64,000 nt of DNA from Rariglobus sp041662485 (GTDB taxonomy: Bacteria; Verrucomicrobiota; Verrucomicrobiia; Opitutales; Opitutaceae). The notes under the pieces were generated by a model. That model was given only the letters and a program-made list of their open reading frames with translations. It had not been told where the DNA came from and did not search any database. This document shows, one piece after another, positions 1-7,717 of this stretch (positions are counted from its first letter, which is position 1; each line of letters starts with the position of its first letter). The position numbers were made by a program, and so were the translations under genes. The stretch lies in assembly GCA_041662485.1 (NCBI GenBank), contig JBAZSJ010000022.1, forward strand, positions 11,611 through 75,610, given 5' to 3'.

Positions 1-1
1 G

Positions 2-556
2 CTGACGACCTTCGTGCTGTTCTACCTGCTCACGGTCTTTTGCCTGAGCTGGGGCACCGCCAAACTCGGCTACACGCGCGATCAATTTCTCGTCATTCAG
101 ATGGTCGGCGTCCTGTTTTTTGCGCTGACCATCCCGCTCTCCGCCCTTCTGGCCGACCGCCATGGGCGGCGACTGCTGTTGATGCTGGTGACGGCGGGCA
201 TCGCCGGATTCGGCTTTCTCCTCGCCCCCCTCTTCGACGCCGGAGAGATCGGCGTGGTGGTGGCGATGGTGGCCGGTTTCTCCCTGATGGGCATGACCTA
301 CGGGCCGCTCGGCACCCTGCTTTCCGAACTGTTCCCTACAAAGGTGCGCTACACCGGTTCGTCGATGAGTTTTAATCTCGCGGGGATTTTTGGCGCCTCG
401 CTGGTGCCCTATGCCGCCACCTGGCTGGCGACGCATCACGGCCTGCCGGCGGTCGGCTACTACCTCGGCGGAGCCTCTCTTCTCACGTGGAGCGCGCTCT
501 GGCTGAGCCAGGAAACCCGCGACGCCGATTTCACCGAGAAATCGCCAGTCGTTTGA
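2..556 (+). CDS. MFS transporter, C-terminal part (gene runs off the left edge)
   Basis: This is the end of a polytopic membrane transporter of the major facilitator superfamily. The reading frame is open from base 2, so the true start lies outside the window and about 184 residues remain. The visible part has four to five hydrophobic segments. A short cytoplasmic loop, LADRHGRRLLL, matches the conserved D-R-x-G-R-R signature found between helices in MFS proteins. A later segment, ELFPTKVRYTGSSMSFN, resembles the helix-10/11 region of metabolite:H+ symporters of the ShiA/ProP type. The substrate cannot be told from this fragment. It ends 67 bases before the pyrH start on the same strand. Confidence 0.8.
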   Translation: MTTFVLFYLLTVFCLSWGTAKLGYTRDQFLVIQMVGVLFFALTIPLSALLADRHGRRLLLMLVTAGIAGFGFLLAPLFDAGEIGVVVAMVAGFSLMGMTYGPLGTLLSELFPTKVRYTGSSMSFNLAGIFGASLVPYAATWLATHHGLPAVGYYLGGASLLTWSALWLSQETRDADFTEKSPVV

Positions 557-623
557 CCCCGTCCGCGTCTCGGGAAAATCTCGCGCATTGACGCCACCTT
601 TACGGGGCCGTTTTCTGCGTGGC

Positions 624-1361
624 ATGAGCGATTCCTCGGCAGCCCTCCCGGCCACCAAATACAAACGCATCGTCCTCAAGCTGAGCGGCGAGGTTCTGAG
701 CGGCAAATCCAACAACCCGATCGACGCGGGTGTCTTGGAGCGCGTCTGCTCCCAGGTTAAGGAAATCCACGAGCTCGGCGTGCAGGTCTGCGTGGTCATC
801 GGCGGCGGTAACATCTTCCGCGGCCTTCAGGGCGAGAAGCGAGGCGTGGACCGCACCACCGGCGACTACATGGGCATGCTCGCCACCGTGATCAACTCCC
901 TCGCCCTCATGGATTGCCTCGAAAAAATGGGCGTCTCCACCCGCGTCCAGAGCGCCATCCCGATGAACCAGGTCGCCGAACCCTTCATCCTCCGCCGCGC
1001 CATCCGCCATCTCGAAAAACACCGCGTCGTCATCTTCGCCGCCGGCACCGGAAACCCCTATTTCTCGACCGACACCACCGCCGCCCTCCGCGCTTCCGAG
1101 ATGCACGCCGACATCCTCATGAAGGCCACCAAGGTGGACGGCATCTACGACAAGGACCCGAAGAAGTATCCCGACGCCGTCAGATACGACCAGCTCACCT
1201 TCATCGACGCCCTCCGCCAGCGCCTCAACGTCATGGATTCGACCGCGTTCTCCCTCTGCCTGGACAACAACGTCCCCATCCTCGTGTTCGACCTCAACGA
1301 CCCCCACGCCATCCAAAAGGCCGTTAACGGCGAAAAAATCGGCACCCTCGTCCACGGCTGA
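624..1361 (+). CDS. pyrH: UMP kinase
   Basis: UMP kinase phosphorylates UMP to UDP with ATP in pyrimidine nucleotide synthesis in the cytoplasm. The protein is 245 aa and belongs to the amino acid kinase fold, the bacterial type and not the eukaryotic NMP kinase type. It shows KLSGE at residues 19-23, the glycine-rich GGGNIFRG at 60-67, TGDYMGMLATVINSLAL and GTGNPYFSTDTTAALRA. The frame is open up to an ATG at 588, but I chose the ATG at 624 because homologues begin about a dozen residues before the first beta strand. It is followed by frr 60 bases downstream, the usual pyrH-frr pairing. Confidence 0.96.
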   Translation: MSDSSAALPATKYKRIVLKLSGEVLSGKSNNPIDAGVLERVCSQVKEIHELGVQVCVVIGGGNIFRGLQGEKRGVDRTTGDYMGMLATVINSLALMDCLEKMGVSTRVQSAIPMNQVAEPFILRRAIRHLEKHRVVIFAAGTGNPYFSTDTTAALRASEMHADILMKATKVDGIYDKDPKKYPDAVRYDQLTFIDALRQRLNVMDSTAFSLCLDNNVPILVFDLNDPHAIQKAVNGEKIGTLVHG

Positions 1362-1421
1362 TCCGTCCGGCATCGTTCTCTTTCTCTTAATCGTTCTCTT
1401 TCTCTCAGCCTTCTCGTTCCC

Positions 1422-1967
1422 ATGTCCCAAGCCATTCTCTCCGAAACCCAAGTCAAAATGAAGAAAGCCGTGGATCACACCCTCCACGAGTTTTCCAACA
1501 TCCACACCGGCAAAGCCAGCCCCTCCATGGTCGAAAACATCATGGTCGAGGCCTACGGCTCGATGATGCGCATCAAGGACTGCGCCGCCATCTCCACGCC
1601 CGACGCCCGCCAGATCATGATCCAGCCTTGGGACAAAGGACTCACCCAGGCCATCGCCAAGGGCATCCAGCTCGCCAACCTCGGCTTCAATCCTTCCGTC
1701 GATTCCTCCCTCGTGCGCATTCCCCTCGCCGACATGAGCCGCGAACGCCGCCAGGAATTCGTCAAGGTCGCCAACCGCCTCGCCGAGGAAGGCCGCGTCC
1801 ACGTCCGCAATGTCCGCCGCGACGCCCTCGAATCCGTCAAGAAAGCCAAGCTCCCCGAGGACGATGCCAAGCGCACCGAAAAGGACATCCAGACCATGAC
1901 CGACAAGTCCATCGAGGACATCAACAAGCACCTCGCCGCCAAGGAAAAGGACCTGCTGACGGTCTGA
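1422..1967 (+). CDS. frr: Ribosome recycling factor
   Basis: The factor splits post-termination ribosomes together with EF-G. At 181 aa it has the expected size. The N-terminal helix (KMKKAVDHTLHEFSNIHTGKASP) carries the conserved H-TGKA-P pattern, and later segments include RIPLADMSRERRQEFVKVA, which is typical of domain I helices. It follows pyrH on the same strand and probably shares its transcript. The 60-bp gap holds two direct copies of a 15-base pyrimidine-rich sequence (1373-1387 and 1391-1405) just ahead of the start codon. Confidence 0.97.
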   Translation: MSQAILSETQVKMKKAVDHTLHEFSNIHTGKASPSMVENIMVEAYGSMMRIKDCAAISTPDARQIMIQPWDKGLTQAIAKGIQLANLGFNPSVDSSLVRIPLADMSRERRQEFVKVANRLAEEGRVHVRNVRRDALESVKKAKLPEDDAKRTEKDIQTMTDKSIEDINKHLAAKEKDLLTV

Positions 1968-1978
1968 TTTTTGTGATC

Positions 1979-1998
1979 ATGGGAGTTGCTGCTCCCAT
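1979..1998 (+). promoter_or_regulatory. Short hairpin between frr and proB
   Basis: A perfect 7-bp stem (ATGGGAG / CTCCCAT) with a 6-base loop sits 9 bases before the GTG start of proB. It has no T-tract, so it is unlikely to be an intrinsic terminator. It could restrain ribosome access to proB, which also lacks a clear Shine-Dalgarno sequence. The function is inferred only. Confidence 0.3.
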
Positions 1999-2007
1999 TC
2001 GCGTCCC

Positions 2008-3108
2008 GTGAAAACCACCGCCCCCAAGCGAGTCGTCATCAAACTCGGCACCGGCGTGCTCACCTCTGGCATCGGCCAGCTGAACACCATCCGCATCGCC
2101 GCCATCGCCGCCGAGATCGCCGCCCTGCGCCTCGCCGGCACCGAGGTCATCGTCGTCTCGTCCGGCGCCGTCGGCCTCGGCATGGGCCGCCTCGGCCTCA
2201 AGAAAAAACCTTCCGAACTCTCCCGCAAACAGGCCTGCGCCGCCATCGGCCAGTCGCTCCTCATGCAGACGTGGCAGAGCGGCTTCGAGCCCCACGGTAT
2301 CACCGTCGCCCAGGTTCTTCTTACCCACGAAGATCTCCGCGCCCGCAACCGTTACCTCGGGGTCAAGGACACCTTGGAAAAACTCATCGGCTACAACGTC
2401 GTTCCCGTGATCAACGAGAACGACACGGTCAGCGCCGCCGAGATCAAGTTCGGTGACAACGACACCCTCTCCGCAATGGTCGCCAGTCTCGTGGACGCCC
2501 AGCACCTTGTCATCCTCTCGACGGCCCCCGGCCTCATCGACATGAAGGGCACCGGCCAGATCGTTCCCGTCGTCGAAAAAATCACCCCCGAGATCGAGGC
2601 CATGGCCGGCGGCACCACCGACATCACCGCCACCGGCGGCATGATTTCAAAAATCTCCGCCGCCAAGCTGGCCACCAAGGCCGGCTGCGGCGTGTTCATC
2701 GCCAGCGGCGCCGAGCCGCTCATCATCGCCCGCCTTTTCAGCGGACGCAGCCCCGGCACCTTCTTCGTTCCCAGCGGCCTGCCCATGGAATCGAAAAAAC
2801 GCTGGCTCGCCTACTTCCAGCGCCCCGTCGGCGGCATCCGCATCAACGAATGCGCCGTCCCCGTCCTCCGCGACCAAGGCCGCAGTCTCCTCGCCATCGG
2901 CGTGACGGGCGTGCGCGGCAATTTTGCGGTCGGCGACATCGTGGACATCCTCGACCCCGATGACAAAGTCATCGCCCGCGGCGTGACCACCTTTTCCGAT
3001 ACCGAGGTCAAGGCCATCGCCGGCAAGTCGAGCGACGAATTGAAACCGCTCTACCCCGCCCGCAAGCACCTAGAGGTTATCCATCGGGACAACCTCGTGC
3101 TGCTCTGA
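2008..3108 (+). CDS. proB: Glutamate 5-kinase
   Basis: This enzyme phosphorylates glutamate to glutamyl-5-phosphate, the first step of proline synthesis. It is 366 aa and starts with GTG. The N-terminal amino acid kinase domain shows KLGTGVLT (about residues 12-19), SSGAVGLGMGRLGLKKKPSE and the substrate-binding NENDTVSAAEIKFGDND near residue 136. A C-terminal PUA domain (about residues 275-350) contains the INECAVPVLRDQGRSLLAIGV segment. This is the full-length PUA-bearing form. No proA lies beside it. It is the last gene of the plus-strand run that begins with pyrH. Confidence 0.96.
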   Translation: MKTTAPKRVVIKLGTGVLTSGIGQLNTIRIAAIAAEIAALRLAGTEVIVVSSGAVGLGMGRLGLKKKPSELSRKQACAAIGQSLLMQTWQSGFEPHGITVAQVLLTHEDLRARNRYLGVKDTLEKLIGYNVVPVINENDTVSAAEIKFGDNDTLSAMVASLVDAQHLVILSTAPGLIDMKGTGQIVPVVEKITPEIEAMAGGTTDITATGGMISKISAAKLATKAGCGVFIASGAEPLIIARLFSGRSPGTFFVPSGLPMESKKRWLAYFQRPVGGIRINECAVPVLRDQGRSLLAIGVTGVRGNFAVGDIVDILDPDDKVIARGVTTFSDTEVKAIAGKSSDELKPLYPARKHLEVIHRDNLVLL

Positions 3109-3121
3109 CCTAATGAAGGAG

Positions 3122-3140
3122 GACGGACCTCCGGTCCGTC
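3122..3140. repeat. REP-like palindrome (GACGGACC / GGTCCGTC)
   Basis: A perfect 8-bp inverted repeat with a 3-base loop, lying between the convergent ends of proB and the amidohydrolase gene. The same core, with one more loop base, occurs twice at 4195-4268. It shares the GACGG...ACCTCC...CCGTC framework with the palindromes flanking the RAYT gene at 53.6-54.2 kb. Confidence 0.6.
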
Positions 3141-3169
3141 ACGGCTCGCCCGCGAGTCAGACGCCCGCT

Positions 3170-4144
3170 TCAGGCCACCCGAAGCACTTCGGCCGCCCGG
3201 ATGAAAGTCTCCTCGCCGAAACCGAGCGCACGTTTCAACTCAGCGTCGCGCTCCAGCGGGTTTTCAATCCGCGTCGCTTTCCGATGTTCGCGCCACGGCA
3301 GCATTCCTCCTGCGAAGGCGAGAAGTCCGCTGATCGGCACCGGCAGATCGCTTCCGTGCAGGATGCGCCCCGCGAGCGCCCCCGTGGTTAGTCTCCGAAG
3401 CGCCGAAGGCCGCAGTCGAAAATTGAGCGCCGCCAGCGCGCTGTTGTCCCCGTATAGATTCGGGAAACGCTCCGTCATCTCCTCGAACACATCCAGATAG
3501 TCGGGATCGACGAGCATCATGCCCGTGCCGCAATGCGCCGCGATGCACTTCACGCCGATCTCCAGCGGCCTCGTCAGCACGCGCGGATCGGCCAGCTTGT
3601 GGTCCATCACCGGCATGGTGCGTTCGCTCCCCGTGTGCGCCAGCAGCGGCAGTCCCGCCTCCGCCATGCGCTCAAGAAACCGCGTATGCCGGCGGTCGTT
3701 CCAATCGATGCCCTGCACGTTGGGCAGGCATTTGAGCGCCGCCGCCCCGCCCGCCAGGCAAAGCTCCAGCTCGTCAAACGCATCCCTCCGCGAAGGGTGG
3801 ATAGAAACCGCCGCCAGAAACTCCGGATTCTCCCGCGCCAGCCGCAGCACGTAATCATTCGGCGTATAAAACGAGGCCCGGTCCGACAACGGCGTGCCGT
3901 CCTCGTGATGCGGCAGTTCGTGCGCCAGCAGCAACCCGCGCCCCAACGACGACGACCGCACATAGGCGAGCAGTCGCTCAACATAAAGCCGGTCAAAATC
4001 CTCTCCCGCCAGATCACGAGGCGTGAGCCCCACGCAACGCACCATCCACGGCGCGCCGATCTTGGTCAGTCCCTTCGGACGATACCAGCACCCGGTCCCG
4101 CCCGTTCCCGTGCCGACGACGTGAATGTGGCAGTCGATTCTCAT
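3170..4144 (-). CDS. Amidohydrolase family protein (TIM-barrel, amidohydrolase_2 type)
   Basis: A 324-aa metal-dependent hydrolase or decarboxylase of the amidohydrolase_2 group. The start is the ATG at 4144, because the protein then opens with MRIDCHIHVVG, carrying the H-x-H metal ligands at the end of the first barrel strand. Further barrel-end residues are visible: ALKCLPN (candidate Lys), LLAHTGSE, IAAHCGTGMM and ILHGSDLPVP (Asp). The upstream in-frame extension to 4273 runs through a REP palindrome and is not credible as coding. The substrate is unknown; family members include uronate isomerase-like and aminocarboxymuconate-decarboxylase-like enzymes. It appears monocistronic. Confidence 0.8.
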   Translation of the reverse strand: MRIDCHIHVVGTGTGGTGCWYRPKGLTKIGAPWMVRCVGLTPRDLAGEDFDRLYVERLLAYVRSSSLGRGLLLAHELPHHEDGTPLSDRASFYTPNDYVLRLARENPEFLAAVSIHPSRRDAFDELELCLAGGAAALKCLPNVQGIDWNDRRHTRFLERMAEAGLPLLAHTGSERTMPVMDHKLADPRVLTRPLEIGVKCIAAHCGTGMMLVDPDYLDVFEEMTERFPNLYGDNSALAALNFRLRPSALRRLTTGALAGRILHGSDLPVPISGLLAFAGGMLPWREHRKATRIENPLERDAELKRALGFGEETFIRAAEVLRVA

Positions 4145-4194
4145 GAATTTAAAATCATTTCGGAGTGGTTTAATAAAATTGCAGCCGCAAATGG

Positions 4195-4268
4195 AGGACG
4201 GACCTCCCGGTCCGTCCTGATGATCGCTCGAAGGAGTCCACCGGGATCGGACCGGGAGGTCCGTCCTC
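4195..4268. repeat. Pair of inverted REP-like palindromes (BIME-like)
   Basis: Copy one, 4195-4218, is a perfect 10-bp stem (AGGACGGACC / GGTCCGTCCT) with a 4-base loop. Copy two, near 4245-4268, is the same sequence in the opposite orientation with a few changes. Two REP units facing each other with about 26 bases between them is the layout called a BIME in enterobacteria. The pair lies just upstream of the amidohydrolase start. Confidence 0.65.
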
Positions 4269-4341
4269 CGCACAGACGAATACCTGAGGGCATCCCTGTC
4301 TTGATAAATCTGTGTAATCTGCGGTCAAAAATTCAGGATTT

Positions 4342-6573
4342 TCACGTCTTCGAGGCGAGTTCCTTGCACGCTTTCAGATCAAGCTTCCCGGTGCCGAGCA
4401 CCGGAATTTTATCCACACGGATAACCGTGCGCGGAATCCAAAGATTGGGCACCCCGGCGGCGGACAGTTTTTCTTTGACCGACTCGGCCGTCAGTTCGTC
4501 CCGCGCGCTCAACAACACGATCTGCTCCCCCTTGCCCGGATCGGGCGCACCGACCACCGCCAGCGCATAGCCCTCGGCCTGATCGATTGAAAACGCCTCC
4601 AGCAGCTTTTGCTCGACCGTGCCATGCGGCACCATCTCTCCTGCGATTTTTGAAAACCGTGAAAGACGTCCCTCGATGGTCAGAAACCCGTCCTCGTCGA
4701 AATGACCCAGGTCTCCCGTGAGATACCAACCGTCATGAAAAACGGCGCGCGTCTTTTCCTCGTCCCCCAGATAACCGCTGAAAATATTCGCCCCGCGAAA
4801 AGCGACCATGCCCGTCTCACCGATCGGAATCGGCGCCTTTGTCTCCGGATCCAGCACGCGCGCGGTCATGCCCACCATCATGCGCCCGACCGTCCCCAGC
4901 CGTTTTCCCGCCTGCGTATCCGCCGTGCCGGTCGTGACGAGCGGATCGGGCTGGTTCACGTTGGTCGCCGGCGAGGCCTCGGTCATGCCGTAGCCCTGCA
5001 TGATCTCGATGTTGAATTTCTGCAGGACGCCCTCGTAGAGATCCATTGGCATCTTCTCCGCCCCTGACACGAGAATCTTCAGGCTGACCAGATCCTTCGG
5101 CTCGGCTTTTTTCACGATGGGACGCATGAATGTCGGCGCGATCACCACCACGCTCACCTTTTCTTCTCGGATCGCGTCGATGATTTTACGCGTGTCGAGC
5201 GGGCTCGGCACCGAGACCGAGCGGCAGCCACGGATCAACGGATACCACATGTTAACCGTGAATCCGAAACTGTGAAACACAGGAAGACAGTTCAGCATGA
5301 TCGTCGATTGAGGCAGGATGGAGAGCGACGAGAACTGCCAGCAGTTGGCCAGAATGTTGCGATGTGAAAGCGCCACTCCCTTCGGTTCGCCCGAACTCCC
5401 GCTGGTGAACAGCAGCCCGGCCTCCTCGCGGTCGCCGCGCTTGGGCAGGCCGAGCAACCGGGCGACCATCTGGTTCGGCAGCAGCCACGCCGCCAAAAGC
5501 CACGGCAGCAGGGCGCGCTTCCCGCCGATCTCGGCGATCATTTTCCCGAGATCCAGCGTGCGCTCCGGCCAGGGAAAGTCGGGGACCTTGGCCCGCACCA
5601 GATCGGCCGAAATCATGGTTTTCACGCCTGACAACTGCAGGCTCGACTCGCTGGCCGCCCGGCCGGCGGTGAAGTTGAAATTGACCGGCACCTTGCCCGC
5701 GCAGACCACCGCAAGATTGGCGATGGTCGCCCCTGCGCCGGGTGGCAGCACGATGCCCACGCGCGGCTCGGCCACGGTGCGTTTCAGGTGTCGCGACAAC
5801 GCCGCCGCCGCCGCCAGCAACTGGGCGCCCGTCAACGGACGGCGCGCGCCCGTGCGATCCACCAGCGGCACATGCCAGGGACGGCGGACCAGACCGCGCA
5901 CGATCTCGCGTCCGAGGTGGCGCTTGAGCTGCGGACGCTCCTCAAACGCTTCGCAGCCGAGATCGAGCAGCGAGCGGCGCACGCTGGTGGTGTCGGCCTG
6001 TTTCGCCGGAATCGGCTCGCCCCACGCGACGAAGACGGCGGTGCGCATGATGCGCGGCGATTTGAAGAGGTATTTGTTTTCCGAAAACGAAAACACCGAG
6101 CCCCACAGGCCGTCGTGCGCCACGGGAACGACCGGCACGCCGGCCTTGCGCGCCATGAGCTCGAAGCCGCGCTCCAGTTTCATGAGCTGCCCGGTGCGCG
6201 AAATGGCACCCTCGGGGAAAATCAGCACGAGTTCGCCCGCCTGAAGCGACTTCGAGACGAGCCTCGTTGCCTCAAGGGCGCTGGTGGGCGACACCGGAAT
6301 GGTGCCGGTAAGCTTGAACGCCAGCTTGAAGCGCCAGTTCAGGTTCATGAAGGCCTCCGAACCCACGAACCGGATCGGTCGCGGACAGGCGAGTTGGAGC
6401 ACGATGCCATCCATGTAGGAGAGGTGGTTGGCGACCAGCAGCGCGCCCCCCTCGGGAATGCGTTCGGCACCTCGCGAACGCACGCGGTAAAGCAGGCGCG
6501 CAAGACAGATGACCGGGGCCGCCATAAACCAGGAGGCGTAGGTGCGACGAAAAAAAGTGGATTTGGAAGACAT
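4342..6573 (-). CDS. Bifunctional acyltransferase / acyl-[ACP] synthetase (Aas-like)
   Basis: A 743-aa two-domain protein. The N-terminal PlsC-like domain has NHLSYMDG (H-x4-D, about residues 47-54) and FPEGAISRTGQLMKLERG. The C-terminal half is an AMP-forming ligase: LLFTSGSSGEPKGVALSHRN near residue 388, YGMTEASP near 526, and a late TGDLGHFDEDGFLTIEGR. This order matches E. coli Aas, which re-acylates lysophospholipid (2-acylglycerophosphoethanolamine) after activating a fatty acid on ACP. A related alternative is a fatty-acid or polyketide-type ligase fused to an acyltransferase. It lacks the MFS (LplT) domain seen in some relatives. A MarR regulator gene lies 24 bases upstream on the same strand. 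Confidence 0.82.
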   Translation of the reverse strand: MSSKSTFFRRTYASWFMAAPVICLARLLYRVRSRGAERIPEGGALLVANHLSYMDGIVLQLACPRPIRFVGSEAFMNLNWRFKLAFKLTGTIPVSPTSALEATRLVSKSLQAGELVLIFPEGAISRTGQLMKLERGFELMARKAGVPVVPVAHDGLWGSVFSFSENKYLFKSPRIMRTAVFVAWGEPIPAKQADTTSVRRSLLDLGCEAFEERPQLKRHLGREIVRGLVRRPWHVPLVDRTGARRPLTGAQLLAAAAALSRHLKRTVAEPRVGIVLPPGAGATIANLAVVCAGKVPVNFNFTAGRAASESSLQLSGVKTMISADLVRAKVPDFPWPERTLDLGKMIAEIGGKRALLPWLLAAWLLPNQMVARLLGLPKRGDREEAGLLFTSGSSGEPKGVALSHRNILANCWQFSSLSILPQSTIMLNCLPVFHSFGFTVNMWYPLIRGCRSVSVPSPLDTRKIIDAIREEKVSVVVIAPTFMRPIVKKAEPKDLVSLKILVSGAEKMPMDLYEGVLQKFNIEIMQGYGMTEASPATNVNQPDPLVTTGTADTQAGKRLGTVGRMMVGMTARVLDPETKAPIPIGETGMVAFRGANIFSGYLGDEEKTRAVFHDGWYLTGDLGHFDEDGFLTIEGRLSRFSKIAGEMVPHGTVEQKLLEAFSIDQAEGYALAVVGAPDPGKGEQIVLLSARDELTAESVKEKLSAAGVPNLWIPRTVIRVDKIPVLGTGKLDLKACKELASKT

Positions 6574-6597
6574 GGGAACGAAAGGGATGGAGGACGT

Positions 6598-7044
6598 TTA
6601 TTGGGGCAGGCGCCAGGAAACCGCCCCGGCCTGCAATGATTTCAAAACCGTGAGCGCATCGCGCGCCTGTTTTTCGCTGATGCCGGACGTGACCTGCGAG
6701 GCCACCTGAAGATAAAGGGGCTGGACCTGCGTCCACAGCTTGCGACCCGCCGGCGTGAGGGAAACGCGATAAACCCGCCGGTCGGACGGATGATCCGTGC
6801 GCTTCACGAGTCCGGATTTCTCGAGCCGGTCAAGCAGGCCGGTCACGTTGGAACGATCCACCACAAGGATGTCGCCCAGCTCCCGCTGGCTCAGACCCTC
6901 TTCGGATTCGCCGAGGACATTGAGCACGTTGTATTGCGCCGCAGTCAGCCCGTGCGGGCGGAAAAGCCGCTGACTCTCGCGGAGAAACGTGTCCGCCGTC
7001 GCCATCACCTCCCTGGCCAATTCATAGCCGAATGTCGTCTGCAT
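6598..7044 (-). CDS. MarR family transcriptional regulator
   Basis: A 148-aa winged-helix regulator. The helix-turn-helix and wing are visible in LSQRELGDILVVDRSNVTGLLDRLEKSGLVKRTDHPSDRRVYRV, with the D-R-R wing motif typical of MarR proteins. It is immediately upstream of the Aas-like gene (24 bp) and probably co-transcribed with it, so regulation of lipid acylation in response to a fatty acyl or phenolic ligand is plausible. This is inferred from position only. Its 5' end abuts the 3' end of the TOPRIM-like gene with 31 bases between them. Confidence 0.88.
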   Translation of the reverse strand: MQTTFGYELAREVMATADTFLRESQRLFRPHGLTAAQYNVLNVLGESEEGLSQRELGDILVVDRSNVTGLLDRLEKSGLVKRTDHPSDRRVYRVSLTPAGRKLWTQVQPLYLQVASQVTSGISEKQARDALTVLKSLQAGAVSWRLPQ

Positions 7045-7075
7045 GACATCGGTTGTGATAGCGATTGTTCATATG

Positions 7076-7717
7076 TCAACTATTCTTCTTCCATGATCGG
7101 ATATCCCGGGCGAGCGCGGCGAAACTGGGAAAATCATTCTCCAACCGGCGCAGGTCGTGACGGTGGCGACGCACTTCTTCGACGGCGCGCTGGGTTTCCA
7201 GTTGGAGATTCGGCCGGTCCGTGCCGTAGACGCGGAACTTCAACTGGGCGCGGGTATAGGGCAGCCGGCCGGTCGCCAGCCCTTCGGCCCAGGCCGCTTC
7301 GCTCACCTGTTCCTCCAGCCCGCACAAATACCATGCCTCGACCGCCGGCACGGCGATGCCCACCCCGCGCAACACCCGGCTGCGTCCGTGCGCAGGGGGG
7401 AATTTCTTGGCGGTCTGCCGAAAGACCGCCCGCAGCCGGCACATCCGGCACTGCGGATGAAAGTAGCCGGGGGCGTCATGCGCGGCGGTGTGCACCACGG
7501 AGTCGTCGCTATCCACGACAACGACAAGACCGTCGGCATCGGTATTGAAGTGCAAATGCCGGATGATCGACGGCAGCACCTGCTCCACCGAAGGCCAGCC
7601 GCGCGCGCGCAGGCCCGGATGCACATGCTTGAAGTGCCCGCCCAGCACCGCCTCCATCAGAATCGCGATCGCGGCTTCGTCGGCGGGGGACTCGCTAAGG
7701 ACGGCAAGCTTCATCAT
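7076..7717 (-). CDS. TOPRIM-like protein coupled to an AAA ATPase
   Basis: A 213-aa protein whose N-terminus, KLAVLSESPADEAAIAILMEAVL, and following strand, GLVVVVDSDDSVVH, fit a TOPRIM fold: an acidic residue after the first strand, then a D-x-D-D motif. Later it has QCRMCRL (C-x2-C) and VPAVEAWYLCG, an E-A-W pattern also seen in DUF4276-type TOPRIM proteins. The ATG at 7717 overlaps the TGA of the upstream ATPase gene as ATGATGA, and GAGGAG lies 10 bases before it, so translation is probably coupled. ATPase plus TOPRIM pairs occur in OLD-like and PARIS-like anti-phage systems. Nuclease activity is inferred, not seen. Confidence 0.62.
   Translation of the reverse strand: MMKLAVLSESPADEAAIAILMEAVLGGHFKHVHPGLRARGWPSVEQVLPSIIRHLHFNTDADGLVVVVDSDDSVVHTAAHDAPGYFHPQCRMCRLRAVFRQTAKKFPPAHGRSRVLRGVGIAVPAVEAWYLCGLEEQVSEAAWAEGLATGRLPYTRAQLKFRVYGTDRPNLQLETQRAVEEVRRHRHDLRRLENDFPSFAALARDIRSWKKNS

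Noticed and set aside
1373..1405. Two direct copies of a pyrimidine-rich 15-mer before frr
   Set aside because: The spacing is 18 bases, not 7, and only two copies exist, so I did not include it with the heptamer arrays.
600..1931. Long minus-strand open frame of 443 codons opposite pyrH and frr
   Set aside because: It is a GC-rich antisense shadow of two well-supported genes, has low-complexity Asp/Gly/Val composition and no recognisable domain. Similar antisense frames opposite tkt (23878-25746), glmS (30041-31732), trpE (31886-33430) and rpsA (35447-36670) were rejected for the same reason.
6571..6640. Plus-strand open frames in the 5.3-6.7 kb region
   Set aside because: These are Arg-rich shadows opposite the Aas-like and MarR genes, without start signals or domains.
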